Part shown: piece after piece, positions 1 to 14,047 of the stretch
Layout of the letters: each line of letters opens with the position of its first letter
Position numbering within the stretch: the first letter of the stretch is position 1
Assembly (NCBI GenBank): GCA_003864495.1
Contig: ML133488.1
Location: forward strand, 2,487,193-2,551,192
DNA from: Nemopilema nomurai
Taxonomy: Eukaryota; Cnidaria; Scyphozoa; Rhizostomeae; Rhizostomatidae
Direction: 5' to 3'
DNA: 64,000 bases
The notes under the pieces: model-generated
The model's input: the letters and a program-made list of their open reading frames with translations, nothing else
Database searches by the model: none
What the model was told of the DNA's origin: nothing
Position numbers and translations under genes: made by a program

Positions 1-209
1 AAACAGTAAACACGCACCACCACAAATGCCGGTTTGTTTTCACACAGATCACTCTCTGAAGCTAAGCACGCAAACATTTTGTGACATTAATCAAGGGCAT
101 TGATTTCCTTCTCCCAGGATACTTTAATTAACTTTCGAAGTTGCTGAAAATTTCTTTGCAATTGAACATTTAGATCTTTTAGTAATTTACATATTTCTAC
201 CTCTTTTAG
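1..209 (+). other. Intron sequence upstream of the EGF exon array
   Basis: This stretch precedes the first visible exon of the large EGF gene and ends in a pyrimidine-rich acceptor (ctcttttag, AG at 208-209). Unlike the introns inside the array, it is not a copy of the 113-bp repeated intron; only the last bases resemble it. No exon is seen here, so the 5' part of the gene, including any signal peptide, lies outside the window. Confidence 0.6.
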
Positions 210-3200
210 ATGTGAATGAATGTAGTAGTGGATCGCATAAGTGCCATTCGAACGCGACATGTACCAACACCAATGGATTATACAGTTGTGCGTGCAAGAG
301 TGGATTTTCAGGAAATGGTTCACATTGCACTGACATCAACGAGTGTTTAGAAAATGTTCACAATTGTCATATCAATGCTGATTGCATAAACCTCATCGGA
401 GGCTTTAGCTGTGCTTGCAAACAAGGTTTTGTCGGCAATGGGACAGCATGCGTAGGTACATGAAATTTCTTTGATGTTAAACTACATCATTGGCATGTGT
501 AATATCTTATTGGCAAGTTGATGAGAAACCACAAGGTCTAAATCTCTGCATATTTTTACCTCTTTTAGATGTGAATGAATGTAGTAGTGGATCGCATAAG
601 TGCCATTCGAACGCGACATGTACCAATACCATTGGATCACACAGTTGCGCGTGCAAGAGTGGATTTTCAGGAAATGGTTCACATTGCACTGACATCAACG
701 AGTGTTTAGAAAATGTTCACAATTGTCATATCAATGCTGATTGCAAAAACCTCATCGGAGGCTTTAGCTGTGCTTGCAAACAAGGTTTTGTCGGCAATGG
801 ACAGCATGCGAAGGTACATGAAATTTCTTTGATGTTAAACTACATCATTGGCATGTGTAATATCTTATTGGCAAGTTGATGAGAAACCACAAGTCTAAAT
901 CTCTGCATATTTTTACCTCTTTAGATGTGAATGAATGTAGTAGTGGATCGCATAAGTGCCATTCGAACGCGACATGTACCAATACCATTGGATCACACAG
1001 TTGCGCGTGCAAGAGTGATTTTCAGGAAATGGTTCACATGCACTGACATCAACGAGTGTTTAGAAAATGTTCACAATTGTCATATCAATGCTGATTGCAA
1101 AAACCTCATCGGAGGCTTTAGCTGTGCTTGCAAACAAGGTTTTGTCGGCAATGGGACAGCATGCGAAGGTACATGAAATTTCTTTGATGTTAAACTACAT
1201 CATTGGCATGTGTAATATCTTATTGGCAAGTTGATGAGAAACCACAAGGTCTAAATCTCTGCATATTTTTACCTCTTTTAGATGTGAATGAATGTAGTAG
1301 TGGATCGCATAAGTGCCATTCGAACGCGACATGTACCAATACCATTGGATCACACAGTTGCGCGTGCAAGAGTGGATTTTCAGGAAATGGCTCACATTGC
1401 ACTGACATCAACGAGTGTTTAGAAAATGTTCACAATTGTCATATCAATGCTGATTGCAAAACCTCATCGGAGCTTTAGCTGTGCTTGCAAACAAGGTTTT
1501 GTCGGCAATGGGACAGCATGCGTAGGTACATGAAATTTCTTTGATGTTAAACTACATCATTGGCATGTGTAATATCTTATTGGCAAGTTGATGAGAAACC
1601 ACAAGGTCTAAATCTCTGCATATTTTTACCTCTTTTAGATGTGAATGAATGTAGTAGTGGATCGCATAAGTGCCATTCGAACGCGACATGTACCAATACC
1701 ATTGGATCACACAGTTGCGCGTGCAAGAGTGGATTTTCAGGAAATGGTTCACATTGCACTGACATCAACGAGTGTTTAGAAAATGTTCACAATTGTCATA
1801 TCAATGCTGATTGCAAAACCTCATCGGAGCTTTAGCTGTGCTTGCAAACAAGGTTTTGTCGGCAATGGGACAGCATGCGAAGGTACATGAAATTTCTTTG
1901 ATGTTAAACTACATCATTGGCATGTGTAATATCTTATTGGCAAGTTGATGAGAAACCACAAGGTCTAAATCTCTGCATATTTTTACCTCTTTTAGATGTG
2001 AATGAATGTAGTAGTGGATCGCATAAGTGCCATTCGAACGCGACATGTACCAATACCATTGGATCACACAGTTGCGCGTGCAAGAGTGGATTTTCAGGAA
2101 ATGGTCACATTGCACTGACATCAACGAGTGTTTAGAAAATGTTCACAATTGTCATATCAATGCTGATTGCAAAACCTCATCGGAAGCTTTAGCTGTGCTT
2201 GCAAACAAGGTTTTGTCGGCAATGGGACAGCATGCGAGGTACATGAAATTTCTTTGATGTTAAACTACATCATTGGCATGTGTAATATCTTATTGGCAAG
2301 TTGATGAGAAACCACAAGGTCTAAATCTCTGCATATTTTTACCTCTTTTAGATGTGAATGAATGTAGTAGTGGATCGCATAAGTGCCATTCGAACGCGAC
2401 ATGTACCAATACCATTGGATCACACAGTTGCGCGTGCAAGAGTGGATTTTCAGGAAATGGTTCACATTGCACTGACATCAACGAGTGTTTAGAAAATGTT
2501 CACAATTGTCATATCAATGCTGATTGCAAAAACCTCATCGGAGCTTTAGCTGTGCTTGCAAACAAGGTTTTGTCGGCAATGGGACAGCATGCGAGGTACA
2601 TGAAATTTCTTTGATGTTAAACTACATCATTGGCATGTGTAATATCTTATTGGCAAGTTGATGAGAAACCACAAGGTCTAAATCTCTGCATATTTTTACC
2701 TCTTTTAGATGTGAATGAATGTAGTAGTGGATCGCATAAGTGCCATTCGAACGCGACATGTACCAATACCATTGGATCACACAGTTGCGCGTGCAAGAGT
2801 GGATTTTCAGGAAATGGTCACATTGCACTGACATCAACGAGTGTTTAGAAAATGTTCACAATTGTCATATCAATGCTGATTGCAAAACCTCATCGGAAGC
2901 TTTAGCTGTGCTTGCAAACAAGGTTTTGTCGGCAATGGGACAGCATGCGAAGGTACATGAAATTTCTTTGATGTTAAACTACATCATTGGCATGTGTAAT
3001 ATCTTATTGGCAAGTTGATGAGAAACCACAAGGTCTAAATCTCTGCATATTTTTACCTCTTTTAGATGTGAATGAATGTAGTAGTGGATCGCATAAGTGC
3101 CATTCGAACGCGACATGTACCAATACCATTGGATCACACAGTTGCGCGTGCAAGAGTGGATTTTCAGGAAATGGTCACATTGCACTGACATCAACGAGTG

Positions 3201-6200
3201 TTTAGAAAATGTTCACAATTGTCATATCAATGCTGATTGCAAAAACCTCATCGGAAGCTTTAGCTGTGCTTGCAAACAAGGTTTTGTCGGCAATGGGACA
3301 GCATGCGAAGGTACATGAAATTTCTTTGATGTTAAACTACATCATTGGCATGTGTAATATCTTATTGGCAAGTTGATGAGAAACCACAAGGTCTAAATCT
3401 CTGCATATTTTTACCTCTTTTAGATGTGAATGAATGTAGTAGTGGATCGCATAAGTGCCATTCGAACGCGACATGTACCAATACCATTGGATCACACAGT
3501 TGCGCGTGCAAGAGTGGATTTTCAGGAAATGGTCACATTGCACTGACATCAACGAGTGTTTAGAAAATGTTCACAATTGTCATATCAATGCTGATTGCAA
3601 AACCTCATCGGAAGCTTTAGCTGTGCTTGCAAACAAGGTTTTGTCGGCAATGGGACAGCATGCGAAGGTACATGAAATTTCTTTGATGTTAAACTACATC
3701 ATTGGCATGTGTAATATCTTATTGGCAAGTTGATGAGAAACCACAAGGTCTAAATCTCTGCATATTTTTACCTCTTTTAGATGTGAATGAATGTAGTAGT
3801 GGATCGCATAAGTGCCATTCGAACGCGACATGTACCAATACCATTGGATCACACAGTTGCGCGTGCAAGAGTGGATTTTCAGGAAATGGCTCACATTGCA
3901 CTGACATCAACGAGTGTTTAGAAAATGTTCACAATTGTCATATCAATGCTGATTGCAAAAACCTCATCGGAAGCTTTAGCTGTGCTTGCAAACAAGGTTT
4001 TGTCGGCAATGGGACAGCATGCGTAGGTACATGAAATTTCTTTGATGTTAAACTACATCATTGGCATGTGTAATATCTTATTGGCAAGTTGATGAGAAAC
4101 CACAAGGTCTAAATCTCTGCATATTTTTACCTCTTTTAGATGTGAATGAATGTAGTAGTGGATCGCATAAGTGCCATTCGAACGCGACATGTACCAATAC
4201 CATTGGATCACACAGTTGCGCGTGCAAGAGTGGATTTTCAGGAAATGGTCACATTGCACTGACATCAACGAGTGTTTAGAAAATGTTCACAATTGTCATA
4301 TCAATGCTGATTGCAAAAACCTCATCGGAAGCTTTAGCTGTGCTTGCAAACAAGGTTTTGTCGGCAATGGGACAGCATGCGAGGTACATGAAATTTCTTT
4401 GATGTTAAACTACATCATTGGCATGTGTAATATCTTATTGGCAAGTTGATGAGAAACCACAAGGTCTAAATCTCTGCATATTTTTACCTCTTTTAGATGT
4501 GAATGAATGTAGTAGTGGATCGCATAAGTGCCATTCGAACGCGACATGTACCAATACCATTGGATCACACAGTTGCGCGTGCAAGAGTGGATTTTCCAGG
4601 AAATGGCTCACATTGCACTGACATCAACGAGTGTTTAGAAAATGTTCACAATTGTCATATCAATGCTGATTGCAAAAACCTCATCGGAAGCTTTAGCTGT
4701 GCTTGCAAACAAGGTTTTGTCGGCAATGGGACAGCATGCGAAGGTACATGAAATTTCTTTGATGTTAAACTACATCATTGGCATGTGTAATATCTTATTG
4801 GCAAGTTGATGAGAAACCACAAGGTCTAAATCTCTGCATATTTTTACCTCTTTTAGATGTGAATGAATGTAGTAGTGGATCGCATAAGTGCCATTCGAAC
4901 GCGACATGTACCAATACCATTGGATCACACAGTTGCGCGTGCAAGAGTGGATTTTCAGGAAATGCTTCACATTGCACTGACATCAACGAGTGTTTAGAAA
5001 ATGTTCACAATTGTCATATCAATGCTGATTGCAAAACCTCATCGGAAGCTTTAGCTGTGCTTGCAAACAAGGTTTTGTCGGCAATGGGACAGCATGCGAA
5101 GGTACATGAAATTTCTTTGATGTTAAACTACATCATTGGCATGTGTAATATCTTATTGGCAAGTTGATGAGAAACCACAAGGTCTAAATCTCTGCATATT
5201 TTTACCTCTTTTAGATGTGAATGAATGTAGTAGTGGATCGCATAAGTGCCATTCGAACGCGACATGTACCAATACCATTGGATCACACAGTTGCGCGTGC
5301 AAGAGTGGATTTTCAGGAAATGGTTCACATTGCACTGACATCAACGAGTGTTTAGAAAATGTTCACAATTGTCATATCAATGCTGATTGCAAAACCTCAT
5401 CGGAAGCTTTAGCTGTGCTTGCAAACAAGGTTTTGTCGGCAATGGGACAGCATGCGAAGGTACATGAAATTTCTTTGATGTTAAACTACATCATTGGCAT
5501 GTGTAATATCTTATTGGCAAGTTGATGAGAAACCACAAGGTCTAAATCTCTGCATATTTTTACCTCTTTTAGATGTGAATGAATGTAGTAGTGGATCGCA
5601 TAAGTGCCATTCGAACGCGACATGTACCAATACCATTGGATCACACAGTTGCGCGTGCAAGAGTGGATTTTCAGGAAATGGTTCACATTGCACTGACATC
5701 AACGAGTGTTTAGAAAATGTTCACAATTGTCATATCAATGCTGATTGCAAAAACCTCATCGGAAGCTTTAGCTGTGCTTGCAAACAAGGTTTTGTCGGCA
5801 ATGGGACAGCATGCGAAGGTACATGAAATTTCTTTGATGTTAAACTACATCATTGGCATGTGTAATATCTTATTGGCAAGTTGATGAGAAACCACAAGGT
5901 CTAAATCTCTGCATATTTTTACCTCTTTTAGATGTGAATGAATGTAGTAGTGGATCGCATAAGTGCCATTCGAACGCGACATGTACCAATACCATTGGAT
6001 CACACAGTTGCGCGTGCAAGAGTGGATTTTCAGGAAATGGCTCACATTGCACTGACATCAACGAATGTTTAGAAAATGTTCACAATTGTCATATCAATGC
6101 TGATTGCAGAAACCTCATCGGAAGCTTTAGCTGTGCTTGCAAACAAGGTTTTGTCGGCAATGGGACAGCATGCGAAGGTACATGAAATTTCTTTGATGTT

Positions 6201-9200
6201 AAACTACATCATTGGCATGTGTAATATCTTATTGGCAAGTTGATGAGAAACCACAAGGTCTAAATCTCTGCATATTTTTACCTCTTTTAGATGTGAATGA
6301 ATGTAGTAGTGGATCGCATAAGTGCCATTCGAACGCGACATGTACCAATACCATTGGATCATACAGTTGCGCGTGCAAGAGTGGATTTTCAGGAAATGGT
6401 TCACATTGCACTGACATCAACGAGTGTTTAGAAAATGTTCACAATTGTCATATCAATGCTGATTGCAAAAACCTCATCGGAGGCTTTAGCTGTGCTTGCA
6501 AACAAGGTTTTGTCGGCAATGGGACAGCATGCGAAGGTACATGAAATTTCTTTGATGTTAAACTACATCATTGGCATGTGTAATATCTTATTGGCAAGTT
6601 GATGAGAAACCACAAGGTCTAAATCTCTGCATATTTTTACCTCTTTTAGATGTGAATGAATGTAGTAGTGGATCGCATAAGTGCCATTCGAACGCGACAT
6701 GTACCAATACCATTGGATCACACAGTTGCGCGTGCAAGAGTGGATTTTCAGGAAATGGTTCACATTGCACTGACATCAACGAGTGTTTAGAAAATGTTCA
6801 CAATTGTCATATCAATGCTGATTGCAAAACCTCATCGGAGCTTTAGCTGTGCTTGCAAACAAGGTTTTGTCGGCAATGGGACAGCATGCGAAGGTACATG
6901 AAATTTCTTTGATGTTAAACTACATCATTGGCATGTGTAATATCTTATTGGCAAGTTGATGAGAAACCACAAGGTCTAAATCTCTGCATATTTTTACCTC
7001 TTTTAGATGTGAATGAATGTAGTAGTGGATCGCATAAGTGCCATTCGAACGCGACATGTACCAATACCATTGGATCACACAGTTGCGCGTGCAAGAGTGG
7101 ATTTTCAGGAAATGGTCACATTGCACTGACATCAACGAGTGTTTAGAAAATGTTCACAATTGTCATATCAATGCTGATTGCAAAAACCTCATCGGAAGCT
7201 TTAGCTGTGCTTGCAAACAAGGTTTTGTCGGCAATGGGACAGCATGCGAAGGTACATGAAATTTCTTTGATGTTAAACTACATCATTGGCATGTGTAATA
7301 TCTTATTGGCAAGTTGATGAGAAACCACAAGGTCTAAATCTCTGCATATTTTTACCTCTTTTAGATGTGAATGAATGTAGTAGTGGATCGCATAAGTGCC
7401 ATTCGAACGCGACATGTACCAATACCATTGGATCACACAGTTGCGCGTGCAAGAGTGGATTTTCAGGAAATGGCTCACATTGCACTGACATCAACGAGTG
7501 TTTAGAAAATGTTCACAATTGTCATATCAATGCTGATTGCAAAACCTCATCGGAAGCTTTAGCTGTGCTTGCAAACAAGGTTTTGTCGGCAATGGGACAG
7601 CATGCGAAGGTACATGAAATTTCTTTGATGTTAAACTACATCATTGGCATGTGTAATATCTTATTGGCAAGTTGATGAGAAACCACAAGGTCTAAATCTC
7701 TGCATATTTTTACCTCTTTTAGATGTGAATGAATGTAGTAGTGGATCGCATAAGTGCCATTCGAACGCGACATGTACCAATACCATTGGATCACACAGTT
7801 GCGCGTGCAAGAGTGGATTTTCAGGAAATGGCTCACATTGCACTGACATCAACGAGTGTTTAGAAAATGTTCACAATTGTCATATCAATGCTGATTGCAA
7901 AAACCTCATCGGAAGCTTTAGCTGTGCTTGCAAACAAGGTTTTGTCGGCAATGGGACAGCATGCGAAGGTACATGAAATTTCTTTGATGTTAAACTACAT
8001 CATTGGCATGTGTAATATCTTATTGGCAAGTTGATGAGAAACCACAAGGTCTAAATCTCTGCATATTTTTACCTCTTTTAGATGTGAATGAATGTAGTAG
8101 TGGATCGCATAAGTGCCATTCGAACGCGACATGTACCAATACCATTGGATCACACAGTTGCGCGTGCAAGAGTGGATTTTCAGGAAATGGTTCACATTGC
8201 ACTGACATCAACGAGTGTTTAGAAAATGTTCACAATTGTCATATCAATGCTGATTGCAAACCTCATCGGAGCTTTAGCTGTGCTTGCAAACAAGGTTTTG
8301 TCGGCAATGGGACAGCATGCGAAGGTACATGAAATTTCTTTGATGTTAAACTACATCATTGGCATGTGTAATATCTTATTGGCAAGTTGATGAGAAACCA
8401 CAAGGTCTAAATCTCTGCATATTTTACCTCTTTTAGATGTGAATGAATGTAGTAGTGGATCGCATAAGTGCCATTCGAACGCGACATGTACCAATACCAT
8501 TGGATCACACAGTTGCGCGTGCAAGAGTGGATTTTCAGGAAATGGTTCACATTGCACTGACATCAACGAGTGTTTAGAAAATGTTCACAATTGTCATATC
8601 AATTGCTGATTGCAAAAACCTCATCGGAGGCTTTAGCTGTGCTTGCAAACAAGGTTTTGTCGGCAATGGGACAGCATGCGAAGGTAATGAAATTTCTTTG
8701 ATGTTAAACTACATCATTGGCATGTGTAATATCTTATTGGCAAGTTGATGAGAAACCACAAGGTCTAAATCTCTGCATATTTTTACCTCTTTTTAGATGT
8801 GAATGAATGTAGTAGTGGATCGCATAAGTGCCATTCGAACGCGACATGTACCAATACCATTGGATCACACAGTTGCGCGTGCAAGAGTGGATTTTCAGGA
8901 AATGGCTCACATTGCACTGACATCAACGAATGTTTAGAAAATGTTCACAATTGTCATATCAATGCTGATTGCAGAAACCTCATCGAAAGCTTTAGCTGTG
9001 CTTGCAAACAAGGTTTTGTCGGCAATGGGACAGCATGCGAAGGTACATGAAATTTCTTTGATGTTAAACTACATCATTGGCATGTGTAATATCTTATTGG
9101 CAAGTTGATGAGAAACCACAAGGTCTAAATCTCTGCATATTTTTACCTCTTTTAGATGTGAATGAATGTAGTAGTGGATCGCATAAGTGCCATTCGAACG

Positions 9201-12200
9201 CGACATGTACCAATACCATTGGATCACACAGTTGCGCGTGCAAGAGTGGATTTTCAGGAAATGGCTCACATTGCACTGACATCAACGAGTGTTTAGAAAA
9301 TGTTCACAATTGTCATATCAATGCTGATTGCAAAACCTCATCGGAAGCTTTAGCTGTGCTTGCAAACAAGGTTTTGTCGGCAATGGGACAGCATGCGAAG
9401 GTACATGAAATTTCTTTGATGTTAAACTACATCATTGGCATGTGTAATATCTTATTGGCAAGTTGATGAGAAACCACAAGGTCTAAATCTCTGCATATTT
9501 TTACCTCTTTTAGATGTGAATGAATGTAGTAGTGGATCGCATAAGTGCCATTCGAACGCGACATGTACCAATACCATTGGATCACACAGTTGCGCGTGCA
9601 AGAGTGGATTTTCAGGAAATGGCTCACATTGCACTGACATCAACGAGTGTTTAGAAAATGTTCACAATTGTCATATCAATGCTGATTGCAAACCTCATCG
9701 GAAGCTTTAGCTGTGCTTGCAAACAAGGTTTTGTCGGCAATGGGACAGCATGCGAAGGTACATGAAATTTCTTTGATGTTAAACTACATCATTGGCATGT
9801 GTAATATCTTATTGGCAAGTTGATGAGAAACCACAAGGTCTAAATCTCTGCATTTTTTACCTCTTTTAGATGTGAATGAATGTAGTAGTGGATCGCATAA
9901 GTGCCATTCGAACGCGACATGTACCAATACCATTGGATCACACAGTTGCGCGTGCAAGAGTGGATTTTCAGGAAATGGCTCACATTGCACTGACATCAAC
10001 GAATGTTTAGAAATGTTCACAATTGTCATATCAATGCTGATTGCAAACCTCATCGGAAGCTTTAGCTGTGCTTGCAAACAAGGTTTTGTCGGCAATGGGA
10101 CAGCATGCGAAGGTACATGAAATTTCTTTGATGTTAAACTACATCATTGGCATGTGTAATATCTTATTGGCAAGTTGATGAGAAACCACAAGGTCTAAAT
10201 CTCTGCATATTTTTACCTCTTTTAGATGTGAATGAATGTAGTAGTGGATCGCATAAGTGCCATTCGAACGCGACATGTACCAATACCATTGGATCACACA
10301 GTTGCGCGTGCAAGAGTGGATTTTCAGGAAATGGCTCACATTGCACTGACATCAACGATGTTTAGAAAATGTTCACAATTGTCATATCAATGCTGATTGC
10401 AAAAACCTCATCGGAAGCTTTAGCTGTGCTTGCAAACAAGGTTTTGTCGGCAATGGGACAGCATGCGAAGGTACATGAAATTTCTTTGATGTTAAACTAC
10501 ATCATTGGCATGTGTAATATCTTATTGGCAAGTTGATGAGAAACCACAAGGTCTAAATCTCTGCATATTTTTACCTCTTTTAGATGTGAATGAATGTAGT
10601 AGTGGATCGCATAAGTGCCATTCGAACGCGACATGTACCAATACCATTGGATCACACAGTTGCGCGTGCAAGAGTGGATTTTCAGGAAATGGCTCACATT
10701 GCACTGACATCAACGAGTGTTTAGAAAATGTTCACAATTGTCATATCAATGCTGATTGCAAAAACCTCATCGGAAGCTTTAGCTGTGCTTGCAAACAAGG
10801 TTTTGTCGGCAATGGGACAGCATGCGAAGGTACATGAAATTTCTTTGATGTTAAACTACATCATTGGCATGTGTAATATCTTATTGGCAAGTTGATGAGA
10901 ACCACAAGGTCTAAATCTCTGCATATTTTTACCTCTTTTAGATGTGAATGAATGTAGTAGTGGATCGCATAAGTGCCATTCGAACGCGACATGTACCAAT
11001 ACCATTGGATCACACAGTTGCGCGTGCAAGAGTGGATTTTCAGGAAATGGCTCACATTGCACTGACATCAACGAGTGTTTAGAAAATGTTCACAATTGTC
11101 ATATCAATGCTGATTGCAAAAACCTCATCGGAAGCTTTAGCTGTGCTTGCAAACAAGGTTTTGTCGGCAATGGGACAGCATGCGAAGGTACATGAAATTT
11201 CTTTGATGTTAAACTACATCATTGGCATGTGTAATATCTTATTGGCAAGTTGATGAGAAACCACAAGGTCTAAATCTCTGCATATTTTTACCCTTTTAGA
11301 TGTGAATGAATGTAGTAGTGGATCGCATAAGTGCCATTCGAACGCGACATGTACCAATACCATTGGATCACACAGTTGCGCGTGCAAGAGTGGATTTTCA
11401 GGAAATGGTTCACATTGCACTGACATCAACGAGTGTTTAGAAAATGTTCACAATTGTCATATCAATGCTGATTGCAAAAACCTCATCGGAGCTTTAGCTG
11501 TGCTTGCAAACAAGGTTTTGTCGGCAATGGGACAGCATGCGAAGGTACATGAAATTTCTTTGATGTTAAACTACATCATTGGCATGTGTAATATCTTATT
11601 GGCAAGTTGATGAGAAACCACAAGGTCTAAATCTCTGCATATTTTTACCTCTTTTAGATGTGAATGAATGTAGTAGTGGATCGCATAAGTGCCATTCGAA
11701 CGCGACATGTACCAATACCATTGGATCACACAGTTGCGCGTGCAAGAGTGGATTTTCAGGAAATGGCTCACATTGCACTGACATCAACGAATGTTTAGAA
11801 AATGTTCACAATTGTCAGATCAATGCTGATTGCAGAAACCTCATCGGAAGCTTTAGCTGTGCTTGCAAACAAGGTTTTGTCGGCAATGGGACAGCATGCG
11901 AAGGTACATGAAATTTCTTTGATGTTAAACTACATCATTGGCATGTGTAATATCTTATTGGCAAGTTGATGAGAAACCACAAGGTCTAAATCTCTGCATA
12001 TTTTACCTCTTTTAGATGTGAATGAATGTAGTAGTGGATCGCATAAGTGCCATTCGAACGCGACATGTACCAATACCATTGGATCACACAGTTGCGCGTG
12101 CAAGAGTGGATTTTCAGGAAATGGCTCACATTGCACTGACATCAACGAGTGTTTAGAAAATGTTCACAATTGTCATATCAATGCTGATTGCAAAAACCTC

Positions 12201-14047
12201 ATCGGAAGCTTTAGCTGTGCTTGCAAACAAGGTTTTGTCGGCAATGGGACAGCATGCGAAGGTACATGAAATTTCTTTGATGTTAAACTACATCATTGGC
12301 ATGTGTAATATCTTATTGGCAAGTTGATGAGAAACCACAAGGTCTAAATCTCTGCATATTTTTACCTCTTTTAGATGTGAATGAATGTAGTAGTGGATCG
12401 CATAAGTGCCATTCGAACGCGACATGTACCAATACCATTGGATCACACAGTTGCGCGTGCAAGAGTGGATTTTCAGGAAATGGCTCACATTGCACTGACA
12501 TCAACGAAGTGTTTAGAAAATGTTCACAATTGTCATATCAATGCTGATTGCAGAAACCTCATCGGAAGCTTTAGCTGTGCTTGCAAACAAGGTTTTGTCG
12601 GCAATGGACAGCATGCGAAGGTACATGAAATTTCTTTGATGTTAAACTACATCATTGGCATGTGTAATATCTTATTGGCAAGTTTGATGAGAAACCACAA
12701 GGTCTAAATCTCTGCATATTTTTACCTCTTTTAGATGAATGAATGTAGTAGTGGATCGCATAAGTGCCATTCGAACGCGACATGTACCAATACCATTGGA
12801 TCATACAGTTGCGCGTGCAAGAGTGGATTTTCAGGAAATGGTTCACATTGCACTGACATCAACGAGTGTTTAGAAAATGTTCACAATTGTCATATCAATG
12901 CTGATTGCAAAACCTCATCGGAAGCTTTAGCTGTGCTTGCAAACAAGGTTTTGTCGGCAATGGGACAGCATGCGTAGGTACATGAAATTTCTTTGATGTT
13001 AAACTACATCATTGGCATGTGTAATATCTTATTGGCAAGTTGATGAGAAACCACAAGGTCTAAATCTCTGCATATTTTTACCTCTTTTAGATGTGAATGA
13101 ATGTAGTAGTGGATCGCATAAGTGCCATTCGAACGCGACATGTACCAATACCATTGGATCACACAGTTGCGCGTGCAAGAGTGGATTTTCAGGAAATGGC
13201 TCACATTGCACTGACATCAACGAATGTTTAGAAAATGTTCACAATTGTCATATCAATGCTGATTGCAGAAACCTCATCGGAAGCTTTAGCTGTGCTTGCA
13301 AACAAGGTTTTGTCGGCAATGGGACAGCATGCGAAGGTACATGAAATTTCTTTGATGTTAAACTACATCATTGGCATGTGTAATATCTTATTGGCAAGTT
13401 GATGAGAAACCACAAGGTCTAAATCTCTGCATATTTTTAACCTCTTTTAGATGTGAATGAATGTAGTAGTGGATCGCATAAGTGCCATTCGAACGCGACA
13501 TGTACCAATACCATTGGATCATACAGTTGCGCGTGCAGAGTGGATTTTCAGGAAATGGTTCACATTGCACTGACATCAACGAGTGTTTAGAAATGTTCAC
13601 AATTGTCATATCAATGCTGATTGCAAAAACCTCATCGAGCTTTAGCTGTGCTTGCAAACAAGGTTTTGTCGGCAATGGACAGCATGCGAAAAATGAAATT
13701 TCTTTGATGTTAAACTACATCATTGGCATGTGTAATATCTTATTGGCAAGTTGATGAGAAAACCACAAGGTCTAAATCTCTGCAAATTTTTACCTCTTTA
13801 GATGTGAATGAATGTAGTAGTGGATCGCATAAGTGCCATTCGAACGCGACATGTACCAATACCATTGGATCACACAGTTGCGCGTGCAAGAGTGGATTTT
13901 CAGGAAATGGTTCACATTGCACTGACATCAACGAGTGTTTAGAAAATGTTCACAATTGTCATATCAATGCTGATTGCAAAAACCTCATCGGAGGCTTTAG
14001 CTGTGCTTGCAAACAAGGTTTTGTCGGGAACGGAAGGACTTGTGAAG
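210..14047 (+). repeat. Tandem array of 39 two-EGF exon units, period about 358 bp
   Basis: Each unit is a 246-bp exon (82 residues, DVNEC... plus DINEC... EGF pair) and a 113-bp intron (gtacatg ... ctcttttag). Exon starts: 210, 569, 925, 1282, 1639, 1996, 2352, 2709, 3066, 3424, 3781, 4140, 4497, 4857, 5215, 5573, 5932, 6291, 6650, 7007, 7365, 7723, 8082, 8437, 8797, 9156, 9514, 9870, 10226, 10584, 10942, 11300, 11658, 12016, 12375, 12735, 13091, 13451, 13802. Thirteen units are fully in frame (1, 11, 16, 17, 18, 22, 25, 30, 31, 33, 34, 37, 39). Unit 35 has +1 and -1 that cancel; units 23 and 28 are net -3; the others are frameshifted, mostly by one-base deletions at a few recurrent sites. 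Unit 38 also lacks its GT donor (gcgaaaaatg near 13687). Introns are nearly constant in length (111-114 bp). Each unit has three N-glycosylation sequons (NAT, NGS, NGT). Units 1 and 39 are the most diverged, as expected for array edges under unequal exchange. Confidence 0.95.

Noticed and set aside
87..13675. Repeated minus-strand open frames (60-103 codons) across the EGF array
   Set aside because: They are antisense or intron-crossing shadows of the repeated unit, appear at the same offset in every copy, and show no splice-consistent gene on the minus strand.
210..14047. Regularly spaced repeats as a CRISPR array
   Set aside because: The repeat is a 358-bp exon-intron unit with no short repeat/variable spacer structure, in a eukaryotic gene with spliceosomal introns.
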